From: Aureliella helgolandensis
Lineage (GTDB): Bacteria; Planctomycetota; Planctomycetia; Pirellulales; Pirellulaceae
Reading direction: 5' to 3'
Length of the DNA: 64,000 bases
NCBI RefSeq assembly: GCF_007752135.1
Contig: NZ_CP036298.1
Span: 5,452,859 to 5,516,858, forward strand
Shown here: positions 18,940-27,776 of the stretch, piece after piece
Position numbering within the stretch: position 1 is the stretch's first letter
How the letters are laid out: each line of letters starts with the position of its first letter
Position numbers and translations under genes: made by a program
Notes under the pieces: generated by a model
The model's input: only the letters and a program-made list of their open reading frames with translations
What the model was told of the DNA's origin: nothing
Databases searched by the model: none

Positions 18940-19790
18940 CCAGCCCTCAGTCGCGTCGTGATGCAGTGCAGACGCTTCAGCGGAAGTTTTCCGTTTCGGA
19001 GCGTCGCGCATGCGACGTACTCGATCAGCCGCGATCGAGCCAGCGATATGTAGGGCAACCGAAGGACGAAGATGCTCGGCTAACCAGGAAGATCCTTGAA
19101 TTTGTTCGACAGCGGCCACGATTCGGATACCGCCAAATTGGAGTGCTACTACGCCGAACTGGCGAAGTTATCAACAGTAGACGTGTGTATCGACTATGGA
19201 AGCTGCAGGGCTAAAAGTGGTAAGAAAACAGCGCAAACGACGATCTTTCTGAGAAAAAGCTAACGCCTGCCACCTCGCGCCCTCTGGTTTTGAACACAAC
19301 GTTTGGACATGGGATTTCGTGCATTCTTCGACGACCGATGGACGTTCGATTCGATTTCTGAATATCGTCGACGAGTACACTCGGCTCTGCTTGAGTATCA
19401 AGGTTGGTCGCAGTATCCCAAGTGAAGATGCCATCGACGCACTGGCGGCGTTATTCTCGATACATGGCGTCCCAAAGCGAATCCGTTGCGACAATGGACC
19501 TGAGTTTATCTCGACGGCCATCAAGTCGTGGCTGGAGGCATTGAGCGTTGACGTCTTTTATATCGAGTCGGGGTCACCCTGGCAGAACGGCCTGTGCGAG
19601 AGTTTTAATGGAAAGCTACGGGACGAGTACTTGCACCAGGCGGAGCTACTCAGCGTAGCGGATGCAAGGGTCCAGGCACGAGCCTGGCGCGAAGACTACA
19701 ACGGCCACCGGCCGCACAGTTCGCTTGGTTGCCTGACTACCAAGGAATTCGCACTTCGCTGTGCCGTTACTTGTTTCCTAAACGACCCTT
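18934..19790 (+). pseudogene. Broken IS3-family transposase OrfB
   Basis: Pieces in order: SPQSRRDAVQTLQRKFSVSERRACDVLDQPRSSQRYV to RRVYRLWKLQG, then a frame change (AGLKVVRKQRKRRSF), a stop near 19249, then the DDE core WTWDFVHSSTTDGRSIRFLNIVDEYTR, IRCDNGPEFIS and NGLCESFNGKLRDEYL up to HSSLGCLTTKEFALRC. All three catalytic acids survive, but at least one frameshift and a nonsense change separate them, so no active transposase is expected. Confidence 0.88.
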
Positions 19791-20122
19791 TCATACCCCC
19801 TGGTACAGCAAATGGGGGCATTCCAGTCTGGCTTACCATGGCGACAGTTTGCAAGTTTCATTTGAATGGCTACTGGTTCATCAATGCGAACTAAACTGCT
19901 ACTTGTTTCGATTCAAATGTCGTGCGCAAAGCAGGATGTGGAAGCCGCATTTGTTAGGAATGCACATCCCAGGCAGGCGACTGAAATGAAGAGAACTAAG
20001 TTGGCGAACCGAAGCATCATTACTTCCTTTTTGTTTGTTAAGAATGGCGGTAGACGTTCGTTATATTTGTTGGGCACTAATCGGGTCCGCAAGAGCCATT
20101 CTGCGGCGCCTTGCTCGTTGGT

Positions 20123-20938
20123 TCATTGAGTGGCGATCTTTACCTTGGTGGCCTTGACGCCTTCCAGAAACGGATCTGCCATTGCTTCCAATAGCTTGAC
20201 CGACTCAGCCGATGCAATATTGGGATTTCCAGATTCAAATGGCGGTTGAGGATCATACTCCATCATCAATTGCACTGACTTGGCATAGTCGTCATCTTTG
20301 ATCAACGATGTCAACGTGAGCGCAAAGTCAATTCCCGCCGTCACCCCGGCTCCGGTGATACGATTGCGGTCAACAACGACTCGTTGCTCGATCGGCTCGG
20401 CTCCAAACTCCTTTAGGACCTTCAGAGCTAACCAATGCGAAGTTGCCTTGTAACCGTTCAGTAGCCCAGCAGCACCTAAGATGAGCGATCCAGTACAGAC
20501 GCTGGTCACGTAGGTTGCCTCGGCTCCCATCTTGGCTACGAATTCGCGTACTTGTTTGTCTTCCATCGCAGCCAAGGTGCCATCGGTTCCTCCCGGGATA
20601 AAGAGAATCTCTGGTGCCGGTCGGCAATCATCGAATGACATTGTCGGCCGAATGGGAACTCCGGTATCTGAGATGACTTCAGTCGTATCCTTCCACACTA
20701 AGCGTGTCTTGTACTCCGGCCCGAGCAAGGCAAAGACGTGCTGAGGTCCGATCAGGTCCAGTGTTGTGAAACGTGGGTACACAAGCATCAAGATCTCGTG
20801 CTTGGCGTATTGGACTGTCGCCTCAAGCGTCGTCACTTGATCATGAGTACAGCCCAGCATACAAGTTGCGGCAAGTCCGCTGGACAACTGCAGCAACTGC
20901 CTACGCGAAATGCTACTTGGTTTTGAAGTTTCACTCAT
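20123..20938 (-). CDS. Exported DJ-1/PfpI protein, isonitrile-hydratase-like
   Basis: 271 residues. The N-terminus SRRQLLQLSSGLAATCMLGC is a twin-arginine-like export signal with a possible lipoprotein cysteine (Cys30). The body is a class I glutamine amidotransferase-like domain: YPRFTTLDLIGPQHVF, LFIPGGTDG and the nucleophile elbow VTSVCTGSLILGAAGLL (Cys148). Asp61 in TTLDL and Cys148 match the residues needed by isonitrile hydratase, which turns isonitriles into N-formamides. Whether this member has that activity is unproven. Its start is 5 bases downstream of the DUF1559 gene stop, so they may be co-transcribed. Confidence 0.82.
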   Translation of the reverse strand: MSETSKPSSISRRQLLQLSSGLAATCMLGCTHDQVTTLEATVQYAKHEILMLVYPRFTTLDLIGPQHVFALLGPEYKTRLVWKDTTEVISDTGVPIRPTMSFDDCRPAPEILFIPGGTDGTLAAMEDKQVREFVAKMGAEATYVTSVCTGSLILGAAGLLNGYKATSHWLALKVLKEFGAEPIEQRVVVDRNRITGAGVTAGIDFALTLTSLIKDDDYAKSVQLMMEYDPQPPFESGNPNIASAESVKLLEAMADPFLEGVKATKVKIATQ

Positions 20939-20943
20939 GGAAT

Positions 20944-21795
20944 CTACCAGTCACCCAGTGGTTCGAGGTTGTTTAAATCGTATGCGCGTTGCCAAACGGC
21001 CGCGTCAATAATGGCGTCAACAGATCGGACACTTCCGTCCCCCAGAGAGACATTGATGAGTCCCTTATGACTACTGCTAAACCAATTCAGGCTACAATCG
21101 CCTCGACTACGAACCCCGCAATTGCTTGACAGTGGCTGTAGCGGTTCGAGCGGCAAGTAGTTGAGGTTCCAATAGCTTTCGAAATAGCTGCCGGCCCAGT
21201 TTGACCATGGACCCGTTTGGGGGAAATCGCATTGAACAACACGTTCAGCCAGCATCACCGTGTTGGACGCGCCTTTCTGTCCAAAAGCGCCGATCAAACT
21301 GTAGCGACTTAGTCTGCCAGATTTCGGATTGGGATTGGGACCGGGGTCGAATACAACCTCGTTCGTCGTGTAGGAAGTGATCCGCTGTTGATTCGTCCCA
21401 ACTTGAGTGGCATCTGTTGGGCAGATGAAACACTGCAGCTGTGAAGTCAACTGCGCATATTGAGCTTCAACTTGGCCCTTTATCAACCAAAATGTGTTCG
21501 AATAGCGATAGGGATCGGGAAAACTGAAATTCTCGTTGCCGGGCAATTTTCGTTCGGCCGATTCGAAATTATGAATCGCCAGAGCAACCTGCTTTAAGTT
21601 GTTCTGGCATTGCATTCGCCTGGATGCTTCGCGAGCAGCCTGCACCGCAGGTAGTAGCAGGCCGATTAAAACGCCAATAATTGCAATGACTACCAGCAAC
21701 TCGACCAGCGTCATGGCGGACCGCGCCCCAAGTTTGCAAGATCTACGCTCCGTTAACACGCTGCGACTGGAGCTACTGGTGGCCATCGCATTCAT
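20944..21795 (-). CDS. DUF1559 (H-X9-DG) prepilin-like secreted protein
   Basis: 283 residues. The segment [42 protein letters not shown] is a type IV pilin-like N-methylation helix, although the residue before it is Ala-Met rather than Gly-Phe. The C-terminus has [14 protein letters not shown], the H-X9-DG motif that defines the family. DUF1559 proteins are hugely expanded in Planctomycetes and probably form pseudopilin-like surface structures. Confidence 0.9.
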   Translation of the reverse strand: MNAMATSSSSRSVLTERRSCKLGARSAMTLVELLVVIAIIGVLIGLLLPAVQAAREASRRMQCQNNLKQVALAIHNFESAERKLPGNENFSFPDPYRYSNTFWLIKGQVEAQYAQLTSQLQCFICPTDATQVGTNQQRITSYTTNEVVFDPGPNPNPKSGRLSRYSLIGAFGQKGASNTVMLAERVVQCDFPQTGPWSNWAGSYFESYWNLNYLPLEPLQPLSSNCGVRSRGDCSLNWFSSSHKGLINVSLGDGSVRSVDAIIDAAVWQRAYDLNNLEPLGDW

Positions 21796-21853
21796 CTCCT
21801 ATTTCAGCAACCCGCTACGAATCAGTGTCGCGTGTTTTGCCACTAAAGAGCGA

Positions 21854-22600
21854 TCAGCGAGCAAGCAACTTGCGACGGCGCATCAACGCTAGACCAAGGG
21901 AACTCATTGACAGCAGCACTCCCGATGATGGCTCAGGTACAGCGGTGGTCGCGTTCAAATTGAAAAAACCAACATCATCACCCACCGAGAAGCCAAATAA
22001 TCCCAGCGTAGAGCCAATTCGCAGGTCGCCGGATGCTGTAAAGCCATTGGCAGCTGTTACAAACGTAGGCGTATCCACATAAAACGTTGGTGAATTCGGG
22101 AAGTCAAAATTGTTGACAAGCGTCAATCTAGTATTCAGAGAATCGAAGGTAACGGCGAAGTCGCCTAAAACAAATGGGCCTTGGACCGTAGAAAAGCGAG
22201 TGACACCGTCGATACCAAACTGCTCGTTGGAAGACCAGCTTGCAGCAATCGTCGCTGCACTAGTTGTATCGATATCGGCGTTGGTCGCCTGCCGACCACG
22301 ACGTGCGTCTGGGTTGGTAACTGAAGCTCCATTCACGGTGTGGTTTAGGTTTACAAGGCCGCTACTCGAAGACAGATCCACGCCGCCCCCTGTTCCCGCT
22401 GTAATTTCTGTACCTGTTGCGGAGTCAACCCCCGATCCCGTTCCGTAGAATCGGTCCAACGCAAGCGAGCTAAACATCGATGAAGACGTATCGAACTCGA
22501 TAGTCGCTGAGCCACCAATCACCAAGTCTGCGAACAAGGGTGGAGTGAAGCATAATGTGACAATATTTAGCAGCAGGATTGAGCGTGCGAATAGCATCAT
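21854..22600 (-). CDS. PEP-CTERM sorted secreted protein
   Basis: 248 residues. The signal peptide is LLLNIVTLCFTPPLFA. The body is rich in Ser, Thr, Gly and Asn and low in Cys. The C-terminus AVPEPSSGVLLSMSSLGLALMRRRKLLAR is a textbook PEP-CTERM signal: VPEP, transmembrane helix, basic tail, recognised by exosortase and linked to exopolysaccharide in Gram-negatives. The specific function is unknown. Confidence 0.88.
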   Translation of the reverse strand: MMLFARSILLLNIVTLCFTPPLFADLVIGGSATIEFDTSSSMFSSLALDRFYGTGSGVDSATGTEITAGTGGGVDLSSSSGLVNLNHTVNGASVTNPDARRGRQATNADIDTTSAATIAASWSSNEQFGIDGVTRFSTVQGPFVLGDFAVTFDSLNTRLTLVNNFDFPNSPTFYVDTPTFVTAANGFTASGDLRIGSTLGLFGFSVGDDVGFFNLNATTAVPEPSSGVLLSMSSLGLALMRRRKLLAR

Positions 22601-22683
22601 GATGGGACCTTTGATGTGTTGTTAAGGTGTTATTGTCGAGTTTTTGGCAAAACATGCGTCAGAGCGTCGATGGCTTCAAGTCG

Positions 22684-23544
22684 CTAGTACTTCTGATCGA
22701 GAAAACTACCAACGTAGATCATGTAGTCGAACGGGAGCTCATCCGCTCGGATGTCATTGAGCGCCGTCCCCACGGTAGACTCAATCACTTTCTCAAGATT
22801 CGAATCTCCCGCATGTTGTACGACGGCTAGCGGCGTATCTGCGGGATAATTGACCGAGAGCTTCTCGATGAATTCTCGAAACTCGGTTCGCATGGTGAAG
22901 AGCACCATGGAGTTCTGATGCACGGATAGCTGTTCGATGTTATCGTGTGCTCCAATCCTATCGCCCGCTGTGAGCGTAACGCTCTTGGTATGCTTGCCGT
23001 TAGTCACACTACGCCGCAACGCTGCATTGGCTGCATTGAAGGCGCTAACCCCCGGAACAACCTTGGGATTCAGGTCTGCGAATTCCTCCAATGTCCATGC
23101 ACTCGGACCGAAAACCATTGGGTCGCCCATATCCAAGACTGCAACCTTCTTCCCGGCTGCTACTGCAGCTCGAACCAAGTTTACGAACTCTATTCGCTTG
23201 GTTTGCGTCTCACGAAACTCATTAAGTTGCTCGGGTTTGATTGAATCCTCTGACTGCCCATAGAACGGAAACAGTCGCCAGTAATCGAAATGCAATTCCT
23301 TTCCCTTGAGCTGATCACCGAGCATCGGTACGTTCCGGTCGCGACAAAAGACGACGTCGGCACTCTCGATCACCTTGATAGCGCGTAGGGTCAGTAGTTC
23401 TGGGTCGCCCGGTCCGAGACCAACGAGCGTAAACGGAGAGATCGATGACTCTTGCGCACGAGTCGTCGACTGCATCCACGTGCTGACAGCAATCGCGGAA
23501 AAAACACACATAAAGTATCGCATGCTTGAACTGAGGCGTTTCAT
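22684..23544 (-). CDS. Tetrapyrrole (CbiL/CobA-type) SAM methylase-like protein with signal peptide
   Basis: 286 residues. The first ~30 residues (MRYFMCVFSAIAVSTWMQSTTRAQ) look like a signal peptide, followed at once by FTLVGLGPGDPELLTLRAIKVIESADVVF, the first SAM-binding motif of uroporphyrinogen/precorrin methylases. AVLDMGDPMVFGP and the PGVSAFNAANAALRR motif also fit. These enzymes normally work in the cytoplasm on cobalamin or sirohaem precursors, so an exported member is odd. It lies between a PEP-CTERM gene and a DUF1559 gene on the same strand. Confidence 0.8.
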   Translation of the reverse strand: MKRLSSSMRYFMCVFSAIAVSTWMQSTTRAQESSISPFTLVGLGPGDPELLTLRAIKVIESADVVFCRDRNVPMLGDQLKGKELHFDYWRLFPFYGQSEDSIKPEQLNEFRETQTKRIEFVNLVRAAVAAGKKVAVLDMGDPMVFGPSAWTLEEFADLNPKVVPGVSAFNAANAALRRSVTNGKHTKSVTLTAGDRIGAHDNIEQLSVHQNSMVLFTMRTEFREFIEKLSVNYPADTPLAVVQHAGDSNLEKVIESTVGTALNDIRADELPFDYMIYVGSFLDQKY

Positions 23545-23597
23545 GATAACTGAATCTCTTTGGTTTCAACTGTCGGGTTTTGCTGCATGGTGACTTG

Positions 23598-24698
23598 CTA
23601 GAAGTCGTTGATAACTTCTCCACCGGCCGGCGTCGAAAGCGCCCGCCAACTGCCGATGTCGATACTGTCACTGATGAATTGAACGGAACCATCGCCGAGC
23701 GTTGTGCTTACGCCGCCGGTGTGCTGGCTGCGCGCTGCCAAGAATCCCCAGTTGTTCTTCACGACATCCGGTGCATCGGCGTTAGGCGATGGATATGCGT
23801 TGTATCCGGTATCGCCATCTTTGCCGTGGATCCACGCGTTACACCTAGCGCCAGACCAAATGGCTGCGCCGGAGGCGGCTACCAACAAGTCTGGGTTGTC
23901 GCCCGGTGCGCCGTTAAACCCTTGCCCCGAGCCATTCATGCTGCCGGGCCCGCCGGGATAGGCAGCCATGTAGCGTCCGTGCGGCGTGGCTGGAGAAGGG
24001 GGCCCAGGAGAATAGTTCGCCCCAGCACCCATGAGCGCTTCGGAGAACACCATCGTATTAGAAGTTCCATCGGTCATATCGCGAAACTTGGTGTTGGAAC
24101 CACGCCAAAACATACCGTCAGTGCGAACTCGCGAATCGTAATTCTTGTCAGTTCCTGACCCTGTGCAAACGACATAATTAGTACCGGCGAACGTGTTGTT
24201 GCCGACGCTGTAAATTGGTTCCTGACCATCAGACGGGCACAAGAAGATTGCTAGCGGCTGGCGAGCAACCGCCGCATGCGCAGGATTGAACTGCTGGTTA
24301 TTCAAAGCTCCGGTGTACAACGGTGTTCGATAGTCAATCAGTGATTCCAAATTACCCTGTTCCATAAAAGGCAACAAGAACGCTTGAACAGAAAATCCAT
24401 AAACCATGCTTGCGTTTGAAGTTGAGTATGCCGGACCTGGAAACGCCTGATGAGCGCTCTCGTAGTTGTGCAGCGCCAGCCCCAATTGCTTCAAGTTGTT
24501 ACTGCATTGCATGCGGCGTGCTGCTTCTCGCGCCGCTTGAACGGCTGGCAAAAGCAATCCAACCAAGATGCCGATGATGGCTATGACGACGAGGAGTTCT
24601 ACCAAAGTAAAGCCACTTAGGGCCGCGCGCCTCCGACGTTTTGAACGGACAATGGAAAGGAATATGGAAAATCGAAATGTCATTATTGGAAGTCTCAT
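23598..24698 (-). CDS. DUF1559 (H-X9-DG) prepilin-like secreted protein
   Basis: 366 residues, a full-length member. [62 protein letters not shown] is the canonical prepilin helix with Gly-Phe cleavage site and DUF1559 start. Near the end, SQHTGGVSTTLGDGSVQFISDSID carries His-X9-DG. It is divergent from the shorter paralogue at 20944. It stands first in a minus-strand group of five genes (down to 20123) that may form one operon. Confidence 0.92.
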   Translation of the reverse strand: MRLPIMTFRFSIFLSIVRSKRRRRAALSGFTLVELLVVIAIIGILVGLLLPAVQAAREAARRMQCSNNLKQLGLALHNYESAHQAFPGPAYSTSNASMVYGFSVQAFLLPFMEQGNLESLIDYRTPLYTGALNNQQFNPAHAAVARQPLAIFLCPSDGQEPIYSVGNNTFAGTNYVVCTGSGTDKNYDSRVRTDGMFWRGSNTKFRDMTDGTSNTMVFSEALMGAGANYSPGPPSPATPHGRYMAAYPGGPGSMNGSGQGFNGAPGDNPDLLVAASGAAIWSGARCNAWIHGKDGDTGYNAYPSPNADAPDVVKNNWGFLAARSQHTGGVSTTLGDGSVQFISDSIDIGSWRALSTPAGGEVINDF

Positions 24699-24785
24699 TA
24701 TTCGCGTGGAATGCGTGTGCGTAAAATCCCCAGTGGAGCTTGAAGGCTGGCCTTCAAGTCCTTAAATCTTTAGTAAGCACGGTCA

Positions 24786-24873
24786 CGGCATGAATCGCGC
24801 CCATGAGGCGCGGTCGGGCCAACTTTGCGAGGAGCAGGCTGTGCATCACGCTCCATGAGCGCGATTGATGCCG
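24786..24873. repeat. Long hairpin (25 bp arms)
   Basis: The left arm CGGCATGAATCGCGCCCATG and the reversed right arm CGGCATCAATCGCGCTCATG continue for five more bases; about 21 of 25 positions pair, around a ~38 base loop. It sits ~90 bases upstream of the DUF1559 gene. It resembles the hairpin at 16104 in size but not in sequence; no T tract follows. Confidence 0.75.
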
Positions 24874-25071
24874 CGTTACAACCAAAGTGCTACCGAAGTC
24901 GGTATGCGTAGAAGCGCCTCAGGTCTTTCAATCTCGACAATCGGCTGCAGACCCGCTGTTGCACCTTTCGAGCACTGCGAATGCGCGGCCTTAAAGCAAA
25001 CTTTCCGGATGTGCGCAATCAAGCACTCAGGCAGCGAGTAGCAACTGTCGACAAAAAAATAGGAGGCGTAC

Positions 25072-25884
25072 CTAAGCCGCTCGCGGAACTGGCCCATCGA
25101 CAGGTAGATAGATGGATGGACATATTACGTCCACCCTGCATAACCAACCGAGACAAATTGGATCCGGTGGTTCAACGATTGAGTCGCGCTCTGGAATCCA
25201 AGAATCGCTGAATAGCGCGACGGCCATCTGGATACCCAAGCAACGCAGCGCGGGATCAAGTAGCACAATTCTTACGAGCGGGCGACCGTTGCTGGTTGAA
25301 GTGCGAGTCGGTTGGCTGGCTTTGCTTCCGCAACACTCGCGGGGAGCCGGCTGCTCTTTCTGCTCCGCTGTTACTCCAGGATTGGCGCAGCACCCCTGTC
25401 TGGGAGTTCCCGTTTGTGTTTGCCGTTTTGCACTACATTGAGAACAGGCCAGGGAATCCGATTTTGCAATCGAGTAAGAACCGCAGTGACAGGATTCTGG
25501 GTTGGCAGTTGAGCAGCAATTCGCACCCTTTTCTTGCTTACTCAAAACGACCTCTGATTTCGGCTTAACCCTAGCTACTAGAAACTTGGGCGCCTGAACT
25601 TTATTGCTTTCTGCCCAGGCGAGCTTCTCTACGTCCGTATGGCAACAGCATTTGTCCCAACAGAATGCCGCTGAAGAGCAGCCACAGGGGGAGTTTTCGC
25701 AAGGAAATCTTTCAGTGACCGTTTTCGTGGGATAGACGGGAATCGAAATCCCCAAGATTAGAACGAGATGGATTCCAAGTAGGCATAACGCGACCCAGCG
25801 CACTGGAGTGCGCGATCGGATGAATGAAAACCTACGGAAAACGTGATCCAACTGATTAAATCCTGCGATGCTTGCATAGCGCAA
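25072..25884 (-). CDS. Cys-rich membrane-anchored protein of unknown function
   Basis: 270 residues. One transmembrane helix lies near the N-terminus (VALCLLGIHLVLILGISIPVY) and is followed by an exported Cys-rich part: FPCENSPCGCSSAAFCWDKCCCHTDVEKLAWAE, GANCCSTANPESCHCGSYS, ACSQCSA, GCCANPG and ECCGS. I recall related CPCG...CW..CCC..TxxEKLxWA proteins in planctomycete genomes, but the function is unknown. Clustered CC and CxC motifs suggest metal binding (copper or zinc) outside the cytoplasm; this is inference. Confidence 0.75.
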   Translation of the reverse strand: MRYASIAGFNQLDHVFRRFSFIRSRTPVRWVALCLLGIHLVLILGISIPVYPTKTVTERFPCENSPCGCSSAAFCWDKCCCHTDVEKLAWAESNKVQAPKFLVARVKPKSEVVLSKQEKGANCCSTANPESCHCGSYSIAKSDSLACSQCSAKRQTQTGTPRQGCCANPGVTAEQKEQPAPRECCGSKASQPTRTSTSNGRPLVRIVLLDPALRCLGIQMAVALFSDSWIPERDSIVEPPDPICLGWLCRVDVICPSIYLPVDGPVPRAA

Positions 25885-26060
25885 ACCCGCTCCTCGCCCG
25901 CGAAATTCTACTGCGTTTGAAAGTTCAGATCAATCGGCTGAAATTGAACCAGAACGTGGCAAATTGCCCCATAGCCCTCGACCCGCGCAAACTTGGCATT
26001 GTGGGATAATGCATTTCAGCACGGAATTTGCGTCTTGCTTTGGATTCATGAGTTCCACAT
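25885..26060. other. Intergenic region without a recognised gene
   Basis: No open frame of note. It presumably contains the promoter of the minus-strand Cys-rich gene; no clear boxes were identified. Confidence 0.35.
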
Positions 26061-26244
26061 GACCTCCCCGTAACGAACCCTCTTCATAACCATGCTCTGT
26101 TTCGGAAATAACGCAAACACAATGAGCACAGTGGGGTTAGCGATTCCGAGTCCTGTTCGGTCCCCTGGAGCGGATGCAACGCTCTACTGAAAGCCCGACA
26201 CAGAAGTGGGCTTAGAGAAGTTCTCACTTTAAAGCTTGAGGATG
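26061..26244 (+). repeat. ~185 bp dispersed repeat R4, copy 2
   Basis: Same orientation and landmarks as the copies at 14850 and 39419 (ACCTCCCCGTAACGAACCC start, GACACAGAAGT, GCTTGAG end). About 50 bases further on begins the right-end remnant of the IS3 element. Confidence 0.85.
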
Positions 26245-26294
26245 GGAGGGACCGGCTCGCGCCTCAGACATTGATCGCGAGACATCGTGCAATC

Positions 26295-26553
26295 CTTCTC
26301 GATGGGGATAGAGCACGGCTGGGAAGCAACTCGAGCGCCGCATCTTCGCCGTTGACAAACATCCGTGGAGGGCAATATGAGCCCTCGCTAGTTGCTAAGA
26401 TTTCAGCTCATTAACGAACTTGGTAACGGCCCCAATGCGCAAAACCCTGGCGGTTTGGAGACTAGCCCCCTTTGCAGCCAAAGAACCTCAATTTCATTTC
26501 CTTACTATGCAATTCTCAAACTGCGTTTTCACATCTTAGGCTGGACCAATACA
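26295..26553 (+). mobile_element. Right-end remnant of the IS3 element at 11492
   Basis: It matches 12900-13152 along its length: GGGAAGCAACTCGAGCGCCG, TTGACAAACATCCGTGGAGG, the AGCCCCCTTTGCA block and the final TTCACATCTTAGGCTG-ACCAATACA terminus. It contains the last ~40 codons of orfB and the noncoding right end only. Many point differences show that it is older than or diverged from the complete copy. Confidence 0.88.
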
Positions 26554-26573
26554 AGCGGTTACGCAAATCGGAA

Positions 26574-26591
26574 ATTGGGACTTTTCCCAAT
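26574..26591. promoter_or_regulatory. Palindrome ATTGGGA-n4-TCCCAAT
   Basis: A perfect 7+7 inverted repeat lies 28 bases beyond the stop of the response-regulator gene. It resembles the palindromes at 28751 and 32373 and may be a regulator site left behind from a lost gene, or act as a terminator hairpin. Confidence 0.4.
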
Positions 26592-26618
26592 ATTAAACGA
26601 GGCTTTTCCCCAAACCGT

Positions 26619-27287
26619 TCAGTGCCACCGTTGCAAAACCCATTGCGTTGCGTGCTGAGTTAATTGCGTGGCGTGGTTTATGCCTATTTTTTGCTTAATA
26701 TTCTCTTTGTGGCGCTCGATTGTCTTGACGCTCAAGTACAGCGCGTCAGCTATCTGTCGTGTGCTGTAGCCATTGCCAATTAATTCGAACACTTGCAGCT
26801 CGCGATTCGAGAGTGAATCGGCACCTTCCAGCGAAGCGGGCACACTGGTTCCTAAAAGACCACGGATCCAATGCTTCTTAACCGTTTCGCTGAAGTACAA
26901 TTCGCCCTCAAGCAGCGTTTGAATGCCTTCGACCAATCGCTCGGGAGCCTCTTGTTTGTTAATAAAGCCGCGCGCACCGAGGGCCAGAACGCGGTGAGCA
27001 AACAGGCTTTCATCGTGAACAGAAATGACTAGAATCTTGAGTTGCCGACGCTTCTTCAACGCTGCTTGAATCAAATCCATGCCGCCGCCCTCCCTGAGCG
27101 ACAGGTCGGCGATGGCGAGATCAGGCTGTTCCCGACCGAGCATTTCCAGCCCCTCTCGTTCATTGCTTGCCATTCCGCAAAGCTCCAGCGATGGATCCTG
27201 ATTGATCAGTTGTGAATAGCCAAAGCGGACGATGCCGTGGTCATCAACAACGGCGATTCTCGCGGTGTTGCTGAGGGTTTTGGTCAT
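26619..27287 (-). CDS. NarL/FixJ-type response regulator
   Basis: 222 residues. The receiver domain has the acidic pair DD (15-16), the phosphate-accepting Asp61 in LAIADLSL, and the conserved Lys in GFINKQEAPERLVEGI. A LuxR-type HTH follows (LSNRELQVFELIGNGYSTRQIADALYLSVKTIERHKENIKQKIGI). Its start overlaps by ATGA with the stop of a histidine-kinase remnant, the usual two-component gene order. With the partner kinase truncated, signal input must come from elsewhere. Possible targets are the GGGGA/TCCCC palindromes nearby. Confidence 0.92.
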   Translation of the reverse strand: MTKTLSNTARIAVVDDHGIVRFGYSQLINQDPSLELCGMASNEREGLEMLGREQPDLAIADLSLREGGGMDLIQAALKKRRQLKILVISVHDESLFAHRVLALGARGFINKQEAPERLVEGIQTLLEGELYFSETVKKHWIRGLLGTSVPASLEGADSLSNRELQVFELIGNGYSTRQIADALYLSVKTIERHKENIKQKIGINHATQLTQHATQWVLQRWH

Positions 27288-27490
27288 GATTGCCAGCTCC
27301 GTTGGGGAATAGTGAGCAACACGCGAGTTCCTTGGCCTTCGGTGGATTCAATTTCCAACTTGCAACCCACCGATGCGGCTCGATAAAGCATAAGCCGCAA
27401 GCTGTTTGAATCTGCCTTGTGAAGCTCAGCATTTTTAATGCCAACACCATTGCGCATTATCGTCAGTTGAATACTCTCCTCAGTTACGCA
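27284..27490 (-). pseudogene. C-terminal fragment of a histidine kinase (HATPase end)
   Basis: Translated on the minus strand it reads [61 protein letters not shown], the end of a HATPase domain of the NarX/DegS type (N-box, VGI, EGQGT, RVLLTIP). It stops at a breakpoint near 27490 and lacks all upstream domains. The TGA overlaps the regulator's ATG. Confidence 0.85.
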
Positions 27491-27492
27491 GT

Positions 27493-27585
27493 CTAGTCGA
27501 GCTGCATGATGGCAACGTCGAAGCGATGAGCGAAGGACGGGGCGCCGGAAGTGAACTCATCGTGCGGCTGCCTCCATCATGCTGA
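27493..27585 (+). pseudogene. C-terminal fragment of another histidine kinase
   Basis: On the + strand [30 protein letters not shown] is the last ~30 residues of a HATPase domain of the LVELHGGTVEARSEGxGxGSEFxVRLP type. It abuts, head to head, the unrelated kinase fragment on the other strand, so a rearrangement joined two kinase remnants near 27490. Confidence 0.82.
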
Positions 27586-27691
27586 TTCGAGAGGTGCCCT
27601 CTCATCCCAAGCTGTTTCTGCGGATGAAGCAATTAGCGGAACTCGCATACAGTTTCGCTCTGATTGCTGAACCCATGGAAAAAATGCAAAG

Positions 27692-27754
27692 AATCAGCCA
27701 CATAGCGTCGCTCACGGTTGGAGTGTCCGTTGCTCGCGCCATGTGGCTGATGTT
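27692..27754. terminator. Hairpin between the kinase remnant and the DUF4142 gene
   Basis: ATCAGCCACAT and ATGTGGCTGAT form perfect 11 bp arms, with a short GCG/CGC extension, around a ~27 base loop. It lies 23 bases beyond the end of the minus-strand DUF4142 gene, a suitable position for a terminator, but there is no clear T run. Confidence 0.45.
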
Positions 27755-27776
27755 ACTTCCGAAATGTCCGGAGAAG

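Larger units (their letters stand above)
18590..19825 (+). mobile_element. Second IS3-family element, degenerate
   Basis: About 1236 bp. The left end TGGCGTGCTCCCCCCAACCT and the inverted right end TGGAATGCCCCCATTTGCTG share TGG, TGC and CCCC blocks and then a common TATGAAAG stretch, giving weak terminal repeats consistent with an old copy. It carries a complete orfA but a frameshifted orfB. It is unrelated in sequence to the element at 11492. Confidence 0.7.
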
